Shown here piece after piece: positions 22,666-33,980 of a stretch of DNA of 64,000 nucleotides; position 1 is the first letter of the stretch, and the number at the start of each line of letters is the position of its first letter. The DNA comes from Brassica napus (lineage: Eukaryota; Streptophyta; Magnoliopsida; Brassicales; Brassicaceae): NCBI RefSeq assembly GCF_020379485.1, contig NC_063438.1:7702335-7766334 (forward strand), written 5' to 3'. Position numbers and translations under genes: made by a program. The notes beneath the pieces were generated by a model. The model was not told the origin of the DNA, did not search any database, and worked only from the letters and a program-made list of their open reading frames with translations.

Positions 22666-24685
22666 ATGGATCTTCTCTTGCTGGAGAAGTCTCTAATCGC
22701 CGTCTTCGCGGCGGTGGTTCTCGCCACCGTCATCTCCAAGCTCCGCGGCAAGAAGCTGAAGCTCCCTCCCGGTCCTATGCCGATTCCAATCTTCGGAAAC
22801 TGGCTCCAAGTCGGAGACGATCTAAACCACCGTAACCTCGTCGACTACGCTAAAAAATTCGGAGACCTCTTCCTCCTCAGGATGGGCCAGCGAAACCTAG
22901 TCGTCGTCTCCTCCCCCAACCTCACCAAGGAAGTCCTCCACACGCAGGGCGTCGAGTTCGGATCTCGGACAAGAAACGTCGTCTTCGACATCTTCACGGG
23001 CAAAGGGCAGGACATGGTGTTCACCGTCTACGGAGAGCACTGGCGCAAGATGAGACGGATCATGACGGTTCCTTTCTTCACCAACAAGGTGGTTCAGCAG
23101 AACAGAGAAGGATGGGAGTTCGAAGCCGCGAGCGTGGTGGAGGATGTGAAGAAGAATCCTGACTCCGCGACCAAAGGGATCGTGTTGAGGAAACGCTTGC
23201 AGTTGATGATGTACAACAACATGTTCCGTATCATGTTCGATAGGAGGTTTGATAGTGAGGATGATCCTCTGTTTATAAGGCTTAAGGCCTTGAACGGAGA
23301 GAGGAGCAGGTTGGCTCAGAGCTTTGAGTATAACTACGGAGACTTCATCCCTATCCTTAGGCCGTTCCTTAGAGGCTACTTGAAGATCTGTCAAGATGTG
23401 AAAGATCGAAGACTCGCGCTCTTCAAGAAGTACTTTGTTGACGAGAGGAAGTGAGTTTATTGTTGTCTCTTTCGAGTTTGTATTATTCTTGTTTCTTGAA
23501 ACTGACATTGAGAAATTAAAACAGGCAAATCGCGAGTTCGAAGCCTACAGGAAGCGAAGGATTGAAATGCGCTATTGATCACATCCTTGAAGCTCAACAG
23601 AAGGGAGAGATCAACGAGGACAACGTTCTTTACATCGTTGAGAACATCAATGTCGCTGGTAACTTCCGTACCCTTTAGGCCTTTTCTCTGTGTACTATTT
23701 TTGTTCCGTGTAGGATACGTAACCAGTCCTCTAGACGTTTCTTGCTTGGGTGAGAAAAAGACAACAGAATCCTATAAATTTGGGACACTAACTAAAACAG
23801 TTTATTAGGCTCATCTGGCAAACACTTTTCTGGTCGGAAAATATTGAGACTTTTATGCTTACGTGTCTCACCTAAAGGTGGTGGATTGTACTTGTGTAAT
23901 GGCTTTTTAGTTTCATTTCTTTTGGGTGAATCCTATAAATTTGGAACACTAACTAAAAACAGTATATTAGATGGTCGGAAAATATAGAGATTTTTAATGT
24001 GTCTCACCTAATGGAGCTGGATTGTACTTGTAATGGCTATTAAATTTGTGTAATGCTGATTTCTTGTTTATTTCTAATGAAAACAGCGATTGAGACAACA
24101 TTATGGTCCATCGAATGGGGAATTGCGGAGCTAGTGAACCATCCAGAGATCCAGACCAAGCTAAGGAACGAAATCGACACGGTTCTTGGACCAGGAGTTC
24201 AAGTCACGGAGCCTGAGCTTCACAAGCTTCCATACCTCCAAGCCGTGATCAAGGAGACGCTTCGTCTAAGAATGGCTATTCCTCTCCTCGTCCCTCACAT
24301 GAACCTCAACGACGCTAAGCTCGCTGGCTACGACATCCCGGCGGAAAGCAAGATCCTGGTCAACGCCTGGTGGCTAGCGAACAACCCTGAGAGCTGGAAG
24401 AAGCCTGAAGAGTTTAGGCCCGAGAGGTTCTTTGAAGAAGAGGCACACGTGGAAGCGAACGGTAATGACTTTAGGTATGTGCCGTTTGGTGTTGGACGTA
24501 GAAGCTGTCCGGGGATTATATTGGCGTTGCCTATTTTGGGAATCACGATTGGTAGGATGGTACAGAACTTCGAGCTTCTTCCTCCTCCAGGACAGTCTAA
24601 ATTGGATACTTCTGAGAAAGGTGGACAGTTCAGCTTGCACATCCTTCACCACTCCACCATCGTAATGAAGCCAAGGTCCTTTTAA
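22666..24685 (+). CDS. C4H: Cinnamate 4-hydroxylase (CYP73A)
   Basis: Three exons (22666-23450, 23525-23658, 24087-24685) give 505 aa, the Arabidopsis C4H length. The protein is an ER-membrane P450 that hydroxylates trans-cinnamate to p-coumarate, the second step of phenylpropanoid synthesis, with NADPH-P450 reductase. An N-terminal membrane anchor covers about residues 3-24, followed by the Pro-rich hinge [15 protein letters not shown]. The I-helix AAIETT spans the exon 2/3 junction. The K-helix ExxR is in KETLRLR, the PERF motif is PERFFEEE, and the haem loop is [10 protein letters not shown] with the axial Cys near 447. All key residues are present. Intron 2 (428 bp) holds a partial internal duplication. 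It is flanked by the NET4B relic and HEIP1, as expected from collinearity. Confidence 0.97.
23767..24040. repeat. Imperfect direct duplication inside C4H intron 2
   Basis: GAATCCTATAAATTTGG begins two copies at 23767 and 23938. Both continue with ACACTAACTAAAA, then GGTCGGAAAATAT, then GTGTCTCACCTAA and GGATTGTACTTG. The second copy is shorter by small deletions. It is intronic and leaves both splice sites unchanged. Confidence 0.8.
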
Positions 24686-25334
24686 AATGACTTCTGTTTA
24701 CACTATAGTGATGTTTGTTGAATATTCCATGTTTTTGTTTTGTATTTTGTATTTCGTTCCAATATTGCAATAACTATTGGCTCCCACTGTTTTGAAATGG
24801 ATACTCTCAAAATACTAATGGGCTTTTAAGGCCCATTTATTGATAAATAGCCCATAGCAGCAGGAGTGTAAACCACTAAATGCTCATAAAAACAAATTTC
24901 GAAATTTTTTAGAAGACCGTTTGCTCCCTAGCTCGCTCGCTCGCTCGCTGCATCGTCGTCCTCGATTTCTCTTTCTGCTAATTTGATCAGTCGCGCCACA
25001 AAGATCCTTCGCCGTCGCCGTCGCCGTCGTCTCTGTTCCGTATTAGAGATTATCAGTTTTCCATAACCGTTTCGATGCTCCAATCGCCGTTTTCGAGACG
25101 CGGTTAAGATACTGTCGAAGCCTCTCGAATTTTCAAAGTATCTCTCTATCTTCTCTCTTCGATTTTGTAGCTTATTGCGTAGAAAATTCACCTAAATGCG
25201 ATTGGGAATCAAAGTTAAGAGATGAATGTTAAGGAAACGCAAATCTAGTTACGAAATCGTCGCGTAGTTGCGATTGAGAATCTGATTTCGAGATCCGTGT
25301 GCAGTCGTACAGCTGAGAACCGGCGTTGTTAAGA

Positions 25335-28300
25335 ATGCTGCAATGGATGGGAGGATCGAGGCGGAAAGTAGCCGCTGTAAGTGACTTTTGCTTCTTCCTT
25401 CTAGTGATAACTCAGAATCAGAGAGATTCATATTATAGCTTGGGTGAAAATAGCCTGAGGATTTAGATGAGTTTGATTCTGACTTGTTATTTGTTATCTT
25501 GCATCTTTTTGGGGCATTCAGTCGCATAACTCGGTGAAGAAGAGGTGTGTAAGCTCTTATTCTTCTGTTTACGATGTGTTTTTCTTCAGCAGCATATGCT
25601 TCACTCACACTGATGATGTTGTAGACATTTAGTGCTTACTCACTTTAATTTCTTCTTTGTTTTGAACTTGTAAGGCAAAAACAATACTTTGAGCAGAGGA
25701 GAAGACAGCAGCATCAGTTCACAGCTGGGTCTGGGAGCTGTAGTTACGATAGGAACAGTAGTAATCAACACCAGTCTTTGGATATTCTCAATTTCATCAG
25801 CCTGTCAACTCCTGCTACTCCTGAATGCAAACCTTCTCCTCCAGAAGATGGTAACTATATGCTTGTTCAAGCTCTCATTCTGAGTGTGGACCAGTGAATT
25901 AATGCTCCGAGTCCTTACATATAATTCGATTTTGCTCTCTTCCTGTTTGTGTCATTTGTTAGTGAAACAAGTAGTGGAAGATCGGGATGCTGGTTTCCAC
26001 AGTCTGAAGGACAATATTACAGGAGTAGGTAAAGTCTCCAAACTCATGATCAAATATGATCTGGTCCTCTTCGGCTTATGTAGTATGTGTGATGCTACAG
26101 GAAGTTCATTTAACAATAAAGCAGAAACTATTCTCTTAAAGAGGCAAGTCAGTTTTTCTTTGTCTTGCTTTCCTGTAATGTGACTGCCTAAGTTTTGTTT
26201 TTTTCTTAATTATTTTTTTGCTACTGGAACTGCATGTCTGATAGAAATGATATGCTTCACTGTCTTATAGGATTTCGCTTAGTCTCCCTGACAACCAGAC
26301 AAATGATTTTAAGAAAGAAAACACAACAGCGGATCTGATGGGCGGCACAGAGCGGAGTAAGTATTCAGTATAACATAGCATCTAGAAACTAGAAAGGTTT
26401 ACTGTTTTCTCGTTCTTGTACATAAGTAGATAGTTATGTTTCATTCTAGTCTGACTTCCCAATCACTTTTCACTCTGTGCTCATCCGAATCTGAGCCATG
26501 GACATTGTACCTTTTTCAGAGTTATCCGTCTTTGATTTGGTTGGTGATGATTACACAACAACCAATCGGAAAGAATCTTCTCCATCTGAGCCTCACATGG
26601 CATTTTCAGTTGAAGGTATAGGAAATCTTATGTTTCCATGTGTACCTAAATAATGTTAAGACGAGATTTTTACTTTGCCTTCCTCTTGTGACTCTTACTT
26701 TCTCCATCCAGGTTTAGGTAAAATAAACACGGAAACTCCGCCTAGTTCTCCACAACCATCAAGCAGGTGAGTAGCATTCACGACTTTGTTTGTACTTACC
26801 CCTATTTTCATTATGTTTGTTTCCCCTTTTGTCTATTTGTACTGTTTTCTCTTACATGAGAAGCTAATATGTACTGTCTAGGATATAAATCAGTGATTGT
26901 ATTTAATTTTTGGTGTAAGAAACTTTGCGTACGGGTGCTCCTCTCCATGGAATGATTCCGGTCAACCTACATCAAACGTCAGGGAAAGGCTCAGCGACTT
27001 TGAGAAGGAAAGGGTAACAAAGTCTCATTATCTTATCTTTTAGCTGTCTTGTTTCATTTCTGAGCGTTCTGGAGACCCAATTTTTCAATCTTCCTCTTAT
27101 AGGACATTATTGAAAGTAGCAAAATGTTCCAAGATGACAAACGTTATAGGTCTCCCATCGACATACATGCTACATATGGGGGCAGAAGTCAAAAACTGCG
27201 CACTTCCACTGATCACTTGCACAAACCATATATCAGCGACTCAAGAGGCTACTTCTGTGACACTGCAGATTTCAACAAAAGCAGGGTCTTTGATGAAAAC
27301 GAGTGGAATGGTAATTCTTATGCAAATTGTTTTTTTTTTAAATATATTTTTTAGCACAACTCGCCATCTATGCAACTCTAATTATCTCACTTATTTTCTC
27401 TTAGTTACTCACGACCATCTACCTTCTGTAATCTACAGAAAATGGCTTGATCAAAGTAGCATGTCAGTTCGTAGTAAATATAGTATAACCTGTAATGAAC
27501 ACAGTTTCATGTAGTGTAACGTGAACACCACATGTAACACAAAAAATTCTGGTCCAAGATCATATATGCATCTTGTTTGTTTCTTTCCTAGTGAGATCAA
27601 ATACCAAAATGTATGAATTTTTTTCTTCTTCTTACCTCATCAGCTAAACCCACCTTTCTAGATGACGGGGTGGGCAGATTTTACTGGAAGGACCAACAGC
27701 CACGTCAAGAGGAGAGTTTGAACCTTAATTTCAACAATTATGGAAGGGATTACACTGGGAGCCGCTCTTCTGCAGAACACCATGCTACAAAGAAGAGGTA
27801 GTTTTCAAATTCTCTCACTTCGTCCCTCTACGCATAGTGATTCTGTAACTTTTGACATTTATACTCTTTCATCTCTAGGGATTACCTGGAAACGACCTGG
27901 AGGTCTAACATCGAAGGTGGGTTTAGTTCTACTAAATTAAGAATAGTAGCTGCCTTCATATATACTTTTTATCAAGGAACTTTTATTTGACTATGTAAGT
28001 TGTCTTCATAGAATAAATAGTCTAAGCGCATGCCGTTTTAAAATTTCATTGCTTTACATCATTCTTTGGAAATTCCTAATACCATCCATTTGATTTACTT
28101 CACTTTCGTTTTGTATCTGCTAGCTTACTCTGTTGTTGGAGTCTGAAGTTGGAAAAGTACCTTTTTTTTTTTAAACACTTTTTTTGAAACACATATCTAC
28201 TTATTTATTGGATTTATAGGGCGTTGGCCTATTTATTTGGTATATCCTTTGTTCTTCCTTCTTTCAGGTTCACCAGTTCGAAGACCACAGTGTCTAGAAA

Positions 28301-29816
28301 GGGCCATCGATCATCCGAGTTTTGAAAAGGAAACGTAAGTCAGATCCTTAAAATGCGTCTAGTCATATCTGAACTAATGACTGAAACTTTTTGTAAATAA
28401 CATCGAGTTATTTTCAGAACCCTCGACTTTAACTTTGACAAAGTATTTGACCCACCGGTTTGGTCATCCGTTGTACTTGAGGAAGACAAAGACAGCCATA
28501 GCTTGCGTAGGTAAGCAACTACAATGTCCATCTTTCTAATTGTGTTTCATATGCTTGAGATATACTGACACCTCTCACTATTTCTAACAGTGAAGAATCT
28601 TGCTCGTCTAGTGCAGGTATGAACCCTTTTCTAGAATTCTTATGAATCATATGTTTTGATGTTGCCAAGATTTGTTTTTCCCCCTATTTATTGAACCGTC
28701 ACTGTCCCTGAATCTTTTCAGCTTGGGCCAATGAAACCTCCATTTCACATGAGACCAATACAAGACAGAGGAAAGGGGAAACGGATTCTTTTTGCAACCT
28801 TGGAAACAAGAAGTATTTGAATAATGGCCTTTCCTATGAATCTTGGGAAGACTGGGATGTGGATGATCAACAACTGAAGAGAAAAGTTGGGTCTGGAAAG
28901 CAGGTCAGACTATCAAACCCAGGAAAGTTGAGATCTACCAGTCATAGAGACTCCTCTTCCCGTGGTGGTCTCGACGCCCCTTACAATTGGTTTGCAGAAG
29001 GATTTACAGCTGCAGGCATAAGCTCAGGTTTGTCTCTCACTTATTTACCCTCAAAACATCTTCACTGGCCTAAAACATAATCATTATCTTGGCGATCTCT
29101 CACATTAAAGTTCTTGTTTTTGACCTCTGTCACAGATATTACAACCGAGAGAGACAAACCATATCCTTTCCTAAACCCCGTTGTTGGTAGCTCGCACCGG
29201 CGTCAATCTCGAGCCCCTGATTCTATTCCGGAAACATGGGTCCCTAAGTTTTCAGCAGAAGGCAGTGGATATGGTGATGATGAACACAACTACATGAACT
29301 GTGTATCAGCAAACCATAAATCTAAACTAGCAGGAGACGTCTGCAGTTTTGGGAGTGATACGTTATCAGAGAACGATAATGAACAAAGCAAAGAAGTGAA
29401 TGATCCAAAAAATCAGGGAGATGAGACCTCATCATCCGTTGCAAAGAGCCTCTCAGACGAAAATGAGTATGTACGGTAATCACTTCTTCTCTATTAATTC
29501 AGACAATCTGTTCTCCCATAATCCAATGCTTCTGACACATGGAGAAATTTTCATTGTTGTTAGATGTAACCCGAACAAGGAGGTTGTGAAAGCTCGGCAT
29601 CAAGGAGACAGAGGTAAATTGAATTTCGTTTCCAAAAAAACTCCATTTTTCTATTATTAGTGGGATTACAGTAAGCTAACACATGAATCTTGGATATGAT
29701 CAGGAGGAGAAAAGACAAGTAGAGACTCGCACCAACAAATGATAATGCTGGAAAGACGCACGCTTCAGTTCGTTTGTTTAAACAAGACATTGCTCCTTGA
29801 CTCTTTAAAAACTTAG
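25335..29816 (+). CDS. HEIP1: HEIP1-like meiotic crossover protein
   Basis: Nineteen exons join in frame to 688 aa: 25335-25376, 25522-25544, 25675-25850, 25963-26028, 26101-26143, 26271-26356, 26520-26615, 26712-26766, 26920-27013, 27103-27310, 27644-27797, 27879-27916, 28268-28334, 28418-28510, 28591-28616, 28722-29027, 29136-29466, 29564-29613, 29704-29816. Intron 5 is GC-AG. The N-terminus MLQWMGGSRRKV, then QKQYFEQRRRQ, then SLDILNFISL fits the conserved head of the HEIP1 family (animal REDIC1/C12orf40), as I remember it. HEIP1 promotes class I crossovers with HEI10. The rest is hydrophilic and probably disordered. Position between C4H and VAL1 matches At2g30480, which I recall as Arabidopsis HEIP1. 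The exon 17 donor is ambiguous: a site 9 bases later also keeps frame. Confidence 0.75.
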
Positions 29817-31637
29817 ACTTAGGTAAGAATTTCATACTAGTATTCTTGTGTCTTTTATTTCAAGTTATCTCGAAAACTGAAATACGTAAATAAAAGTTCA
29901 TGTTGCTTGGGCATAAGGGAATGTGCAAATTTGGCATACTTTTAGTTGAGGGGTTACACAGATGTAAAAATCAACAATATGTTGCCCATACAGGCGTTTA
30001 GTGTTTGCGTTTGCACCTACTCTTAAATGCAACTGTATTTGTTAGTCACATTACTCGCGTTCTGTCTATACTATTTTAAGATGCTTTTGCTGTGGTCCTG
30101 TGGATAAGCGCAAATACCATCACATAAAAATGTTTTGACCAAAGTTAGTTAGGGATGATTTTGCAGTGTGCGTGATGTGAAAGTTTAATCTTTTGTACTT
30201 TTACAAGGTTCCAAATAAGTTACTATAGATCTATAGTAAGATATTAAGACAGCCTATAGGGCTTAATTATGACATCTTTGTTCTCATAATGGATATTGGT
30301 GTTAATAAAGTTAGTACATTTTCTTTAAATATGTTGCATACTTTAATTATATGGGGGATAATGAGATTCCTTGATGTTAGTATTATAGATAAACCGTATA
30401 CTTTAAATAACAAGAGAAAAATTAATGTCTATTTGCAAGCTGGGAACGTGAGCCCCAGTTACAGCTTTATGTTGTGCATCAGGCATTATTGGAGTTTCTA
30501 TCACTTGATTTTATTTCTTAGATGCCGTCCTAAAATGTCATTGGATGTTACTTACATTAACAATGCCCTAATAATATTTGATTATACATAAATATTAACA
30601 ACAAACAAAAATATTGTGGTTGTTTGTTTCTCATGTGCAAACATGTCTGTACGAGATAATACTTGCTACGTTAGTCAAGATTAGCGTGATGACAACTATG
30701 TAAAGAAGAGCTCTCACATGGCTAACACATAAAAATTAGCCTAATCATATCAAACTTGAGAATTTAGTTCTTTGATCCTAATATCATATATATGTACTTT
30801 AAACTAAATTATCTTTGGATTTCACATGTTAATTTTCATAGGCTTTGCTGGTTTATTTATTATGAATATAGGTTATCCGGGTGCTTCCTGTAATTTCAAC
30901 AATTTAACTAAGTGTTAAGTTTCGAGATTCGAGATCATTATCAGTTGTAAAATACTATGGCAAGACACAGAAGTTAATAAAATATTTTGATCTTTATAGT
31001 TGTTTCAGTTTTATAATCAAATTGTACTTGTGTGATGTCAATATAATCTAACGTAGTGGTTCGGAGTTCGGACTATACAAGTCCGTTTCATGAATTAGTT
31101 GTGAATGAAAAGAATTTAATACAAGGATAAGGGGAAAGTGTCAAAGTGGCCCTGCATGCTAAAATCAAGAAGAATTCCATATATTATTTATATAAGAAAA
31201 AAATTCATATGTAAACATAGAAAATGGCAAAAGAGTACATATTTTGCTGTCACAAAAAAAATTCCATATAAAATTAACGAGAACAAGAAAATAAAATATA
31301 TTTGTCGCGGACACAGCCACTTGTTTCATCCGAATTAATATTACTCGTTCTGTCGTTCAACAGGAGTCGTGACTCGTGAATTGGTGCGCGCTACTACGAG
31401 GTAGAATGGGGTGAAAACTGAAAAATAAACGTCGTAGCATAAATAGCTAGTGGAAAGCAGAAGCAACAAAGATTCCAACAAAAAAAACACGTGATTAAAA
31501 AACATGGTGTCAGTTTAGTGAGATTTAGATTTGTTTTTTATTTATCAAAAATTAAAAAAAAAACATCAAAAAAAATAATTAAAAAAACATTTTACTCTAT
31601 TTTTCATGGTAGACAAGATATACAGATACATGTATAT
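29817..31637. other. Intergenic DNA between HEIP1 and a LINE insertion
   Basis: AT-rich. The open frames at 30289-30591 and 31138-31338 have no domain, signal or codon character that I can support. No transposon termini were recognised. Confidence 0.5.
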
Positions 31638-33012
31638 GAATACCCAAAAAGGTAGATCTCCGTCATATGGCTGGCGGAGTATCGTCTCTGCTAGATCTCT
31701 GGTAAGCAAAGGACTAATCAAAAGGGTGGGATCAGGTTCTTCCATATCTGTATGGAATGATCCATGGCTCCCAACCACTCGCCCGAGACCAGCTAACAAA
31801 AATCAACACAATTTATACCCGGACCTCACAGTGGAGTCTCTCATTGACTCCTCATCACGTACTTGGAACTCACAGGCAATTCGGTTTTTGGTGGATCCAC
31901 AGGATGCAAAAATTATAGAAAGCATTCCTTTGAGCAGGACTCGGAGGGTAGATACTGATGGATGGCACTTCACCAAACACGGGAAATACACGGTCAAGTC
32001 AGGATATCAGGTAGAACGGATCTATCCAGACAGAGAGAAACCACCTTTACTGATTGGTCCCACAGTGGATGTTCTGAAAGCCTTCTGCTGGAAAATACGG
32101 TGTCCACCAAAGTTAAAACATTTTCTTTGGCAATTGCCGACAGGATGTATAGCAGTGAAGAAGAATTTACAATCAAGGGGAATTCAAGGGGATATTTGTT
32201 GTGCAAGATGTGGAGCCCAGGAGGAATCGATAAACCATGTGTTTTTCGAATGTCCTCCAGCACTTCAGGTTTGGGCTCTTTCGAAGATTCCATCAAATCC
32301 AGATATTTTTCCAACAGGTTCTCTTTTCACAAATATGGATCATTTATTCTGGAGAGTACTTCCACAGTTGGAAGATCATCAGTTTGCATGGATACTATGG
32401 TACATCTGGAAAGCTAGGAATAATAAAGTTTTCAGTAATTTGGATATGGATCCCATGGACACACTCAAATTAGCGGAAACAGAATCTACATTGTGGGCTG
32501 AGGCACAAATAGTGAACGAACAAAGGACAACACCACAGATAGGGAATATCATTTTGCCGTCAATTCCAGGAAGATGGTGTTTCACAGATGGGTCATGGAA
32601 AGAGGGGGATATGTATTCAGGACAAGGCTGGCTTAGTACCTTAGAAGGTTTTGATGGATTGTTGGGGGCGAGGAATGTTAGGGCCAGTCTTTCTCCTCTT
32701 CATGCGGAGATGGAAGCGCTCCTTTGGGCTATGGAATGTATGAGGAATTTACGTCAGTTTCAGGTTACGTTTGCAACGGACTGCTCTCAATTGGTGAAGA
32801 TGGTTTCGGAACCTGAGGAGTGGCCAGCATTTGCAAATTATTTGGAAGATGTGAAGACCCTGAAAGAGATGTTCACCCGATCAGAGATCATCTATATACC
32901 AAGGACGCAAAATACAATGGCGGATAGACTAGCACGCAGTGTTAGACAGCAGCCGTCTTTTGTCGTTCACATGGATGCAGATCACCCAGTTTGGTTTACA
33001 GAGTCAGTTTGA
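31606..33012 (+). CDS. LINE ORF2 C-terminal part: zf-RVT and RNase H
   Basis: A continuous 468-codon frame. Its first codons (up to about 31653) lie in host DNA and continue by chance into the LINE. In the LINE part, residues about 20-60 match the region after the reverse transcriptase (SISVWNDPWLPTTRPRP). A zinc-binding zf-RVT domain follows at about 145-250 (CPPKLKHFLWQL, then CCARCGAQEESINHVFFECP). The last 140 residues form an RNase H (RVT_3) domain with FTDGSWKEGD, LSPLHAEMEAL and FATDCSQLV, consistent with the DED catalytic set. It has no in-frame stop. Lacking the reverse transcriptase core it cannot mobilise itself. Confidence 0.85.
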   Translation: MVDKIYRYMYMNTQKGRSPSYGWRSIVSARSLVSKGLIKRVGSGSSISVWNDPWLPTTRPRPANKNQHNLYPDLTVESLIDSSSRTWNSQAIRFLVDPQDAKIIESIPLSRTRRVDTDGWHFTKHGKYTVKSGYQVERIYPDREKPPLLIGPTVDVLKAFCWKIRCPPKLKHFLWQLPTGCIAVKKNLQSRGIQGDICCARCGAQEESINHVFFECPPALQVWALSKIPSNPDIFPTGSLFTNMDHLFWRVLPQLEDHQFAWILWYIWKARNNKVFSNLDMDPMDTLKLAETESTLWAEAQIVNEQRTTPQIGNIILPSIPGRWCFTDGSWKEGDMYSGQGWLSTLEGFDGLLGARNVRASLSPLHAEMEALLWAMECMRNLRQFQVTFATDCSQLVKMVSEPEEWPAFANYLEDVKTLKEMFTRSEIIYIPRTQNTMADRLARSVRQQPSFVVHMDADHPVWFTESV

Positions 33013-33057
33013 GTCTGTAAAAGTTGATGACAAAAAAAAAAAAAAAAAAAAAAAAAA
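31654..33057 (+). mobile_element. 5'-truncated LINE with poly(A) tail and 16-bp target duplication
   Basis: The direct repeat GAATACCCAAAAAGGT flanks the insert at 31638-31653 and 33058-33073. The insert ends in an A-rich tail (33032-33057) just after the stop codon, and the 5' part of the LINE (endonuclease and most of the reverse transcriptase) is missing. These are the standard marks of target-primed reverse transcription with incomplete first-strand synthesis. The exact duplication and open reading frame suggest a fairly recent event. Confidence 0.92.
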
Positions 33058-33073
33058 GAATACCCAAAAAGGT

Positions 33074-33980
33074 GTGTATTCTATAAAAAAACCATGTTAT
33101 ATGCAAAATACTAATTTCATCTTCTGATGATGGTTTATTTAGGATAATGTGTTAAAATACATAGTCGATCGGAAATAGGAATACAAATCTAGATTTTTAG
33201 AGTATTAGTCAATACAAAAAGGTTCACAAGGGAAAACAAGAAGACGTTCAAAGTCTTCTTTGTGTGTGTTCCATGCATGGCATATTGGCATTCTAAAATT
33301 TATGAATGACCAAAAAGGTTAAAAAGCATAAACAACTACTGTAATTAGAAATTTATCCCAATTTGGAAGAGAAAATACCTAAAATCATATAGATGAATAT
33401 ATAATGAGAATATAAAATTACGTCATGATATACAATATATATGTTTATGATAAATAGTAGGGTATATCTTATTTTCCAAAAAGTTGATTCCTACCAACTG
33501 TAAATCATGTAGATTTAAAAAGTCAAACAAAAGTCTTTCATCGAATGTATGTTAGTTTGGTCATAAAGCGGCGTGTGCTCTCTCTCAACTCAACTCAAGT
33601 GTCGTGCATGCATCTCTCTATCTCTCTCCTCTTTCTCTTTTGCATGCTCTAATCCTTTCCTTCTCTCTCTCTATCTCACCCATAGTTTTAATTTCACATC
33701 GAAAAATTAAAAGAAAAAAAACAAAAAAAGAAAAAAAAAATTCACCCAAGAAAAACCTCGCTGCCTCCTTCTCTTCGCCGTCACAGTCCTCTCTCTCTCC
33801 TTCTTCTTCTTCTCGCCGTGGTTTTCACTCAACCTCCTCCTCCTCTGATCTTTAACGCGACTTGGATTGACCACGTCGATATGCATGTTCATGACTAGTC
33901 TCTCCTCCAATTCACGTCGATTCCACCTCCGATTCGTGCTGTTAGGGTTTTGAGATTTGGAAAAATCTTGAGTTGAGAGG
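33074..33980 (+). promoter_or_regulatory. Upstream region and long CT-rich leader of VAL1
   Basis: A CT-rich microsatellite-like stretch at about 33575-33690 and another at 33780-33845 lie upstream of the VAL1 start codon. Several short upstream ATGs occur (for example near 33607 and 33882), so uORFs in the leader are possible. No TATA box was firmly identified. Confidence 0.4.

Noticed and set aside
22897..23508. 203-codon minus-strand ORF
   Set aside because: Shadow frame of C4H exon 1, open because of third-position GC bias.
31994..32314. Minus-strand and other-frame ORFs within the LINE
   Set aside because: Shadows of the zf-RVT/RNase H frame; no motifs of their own.
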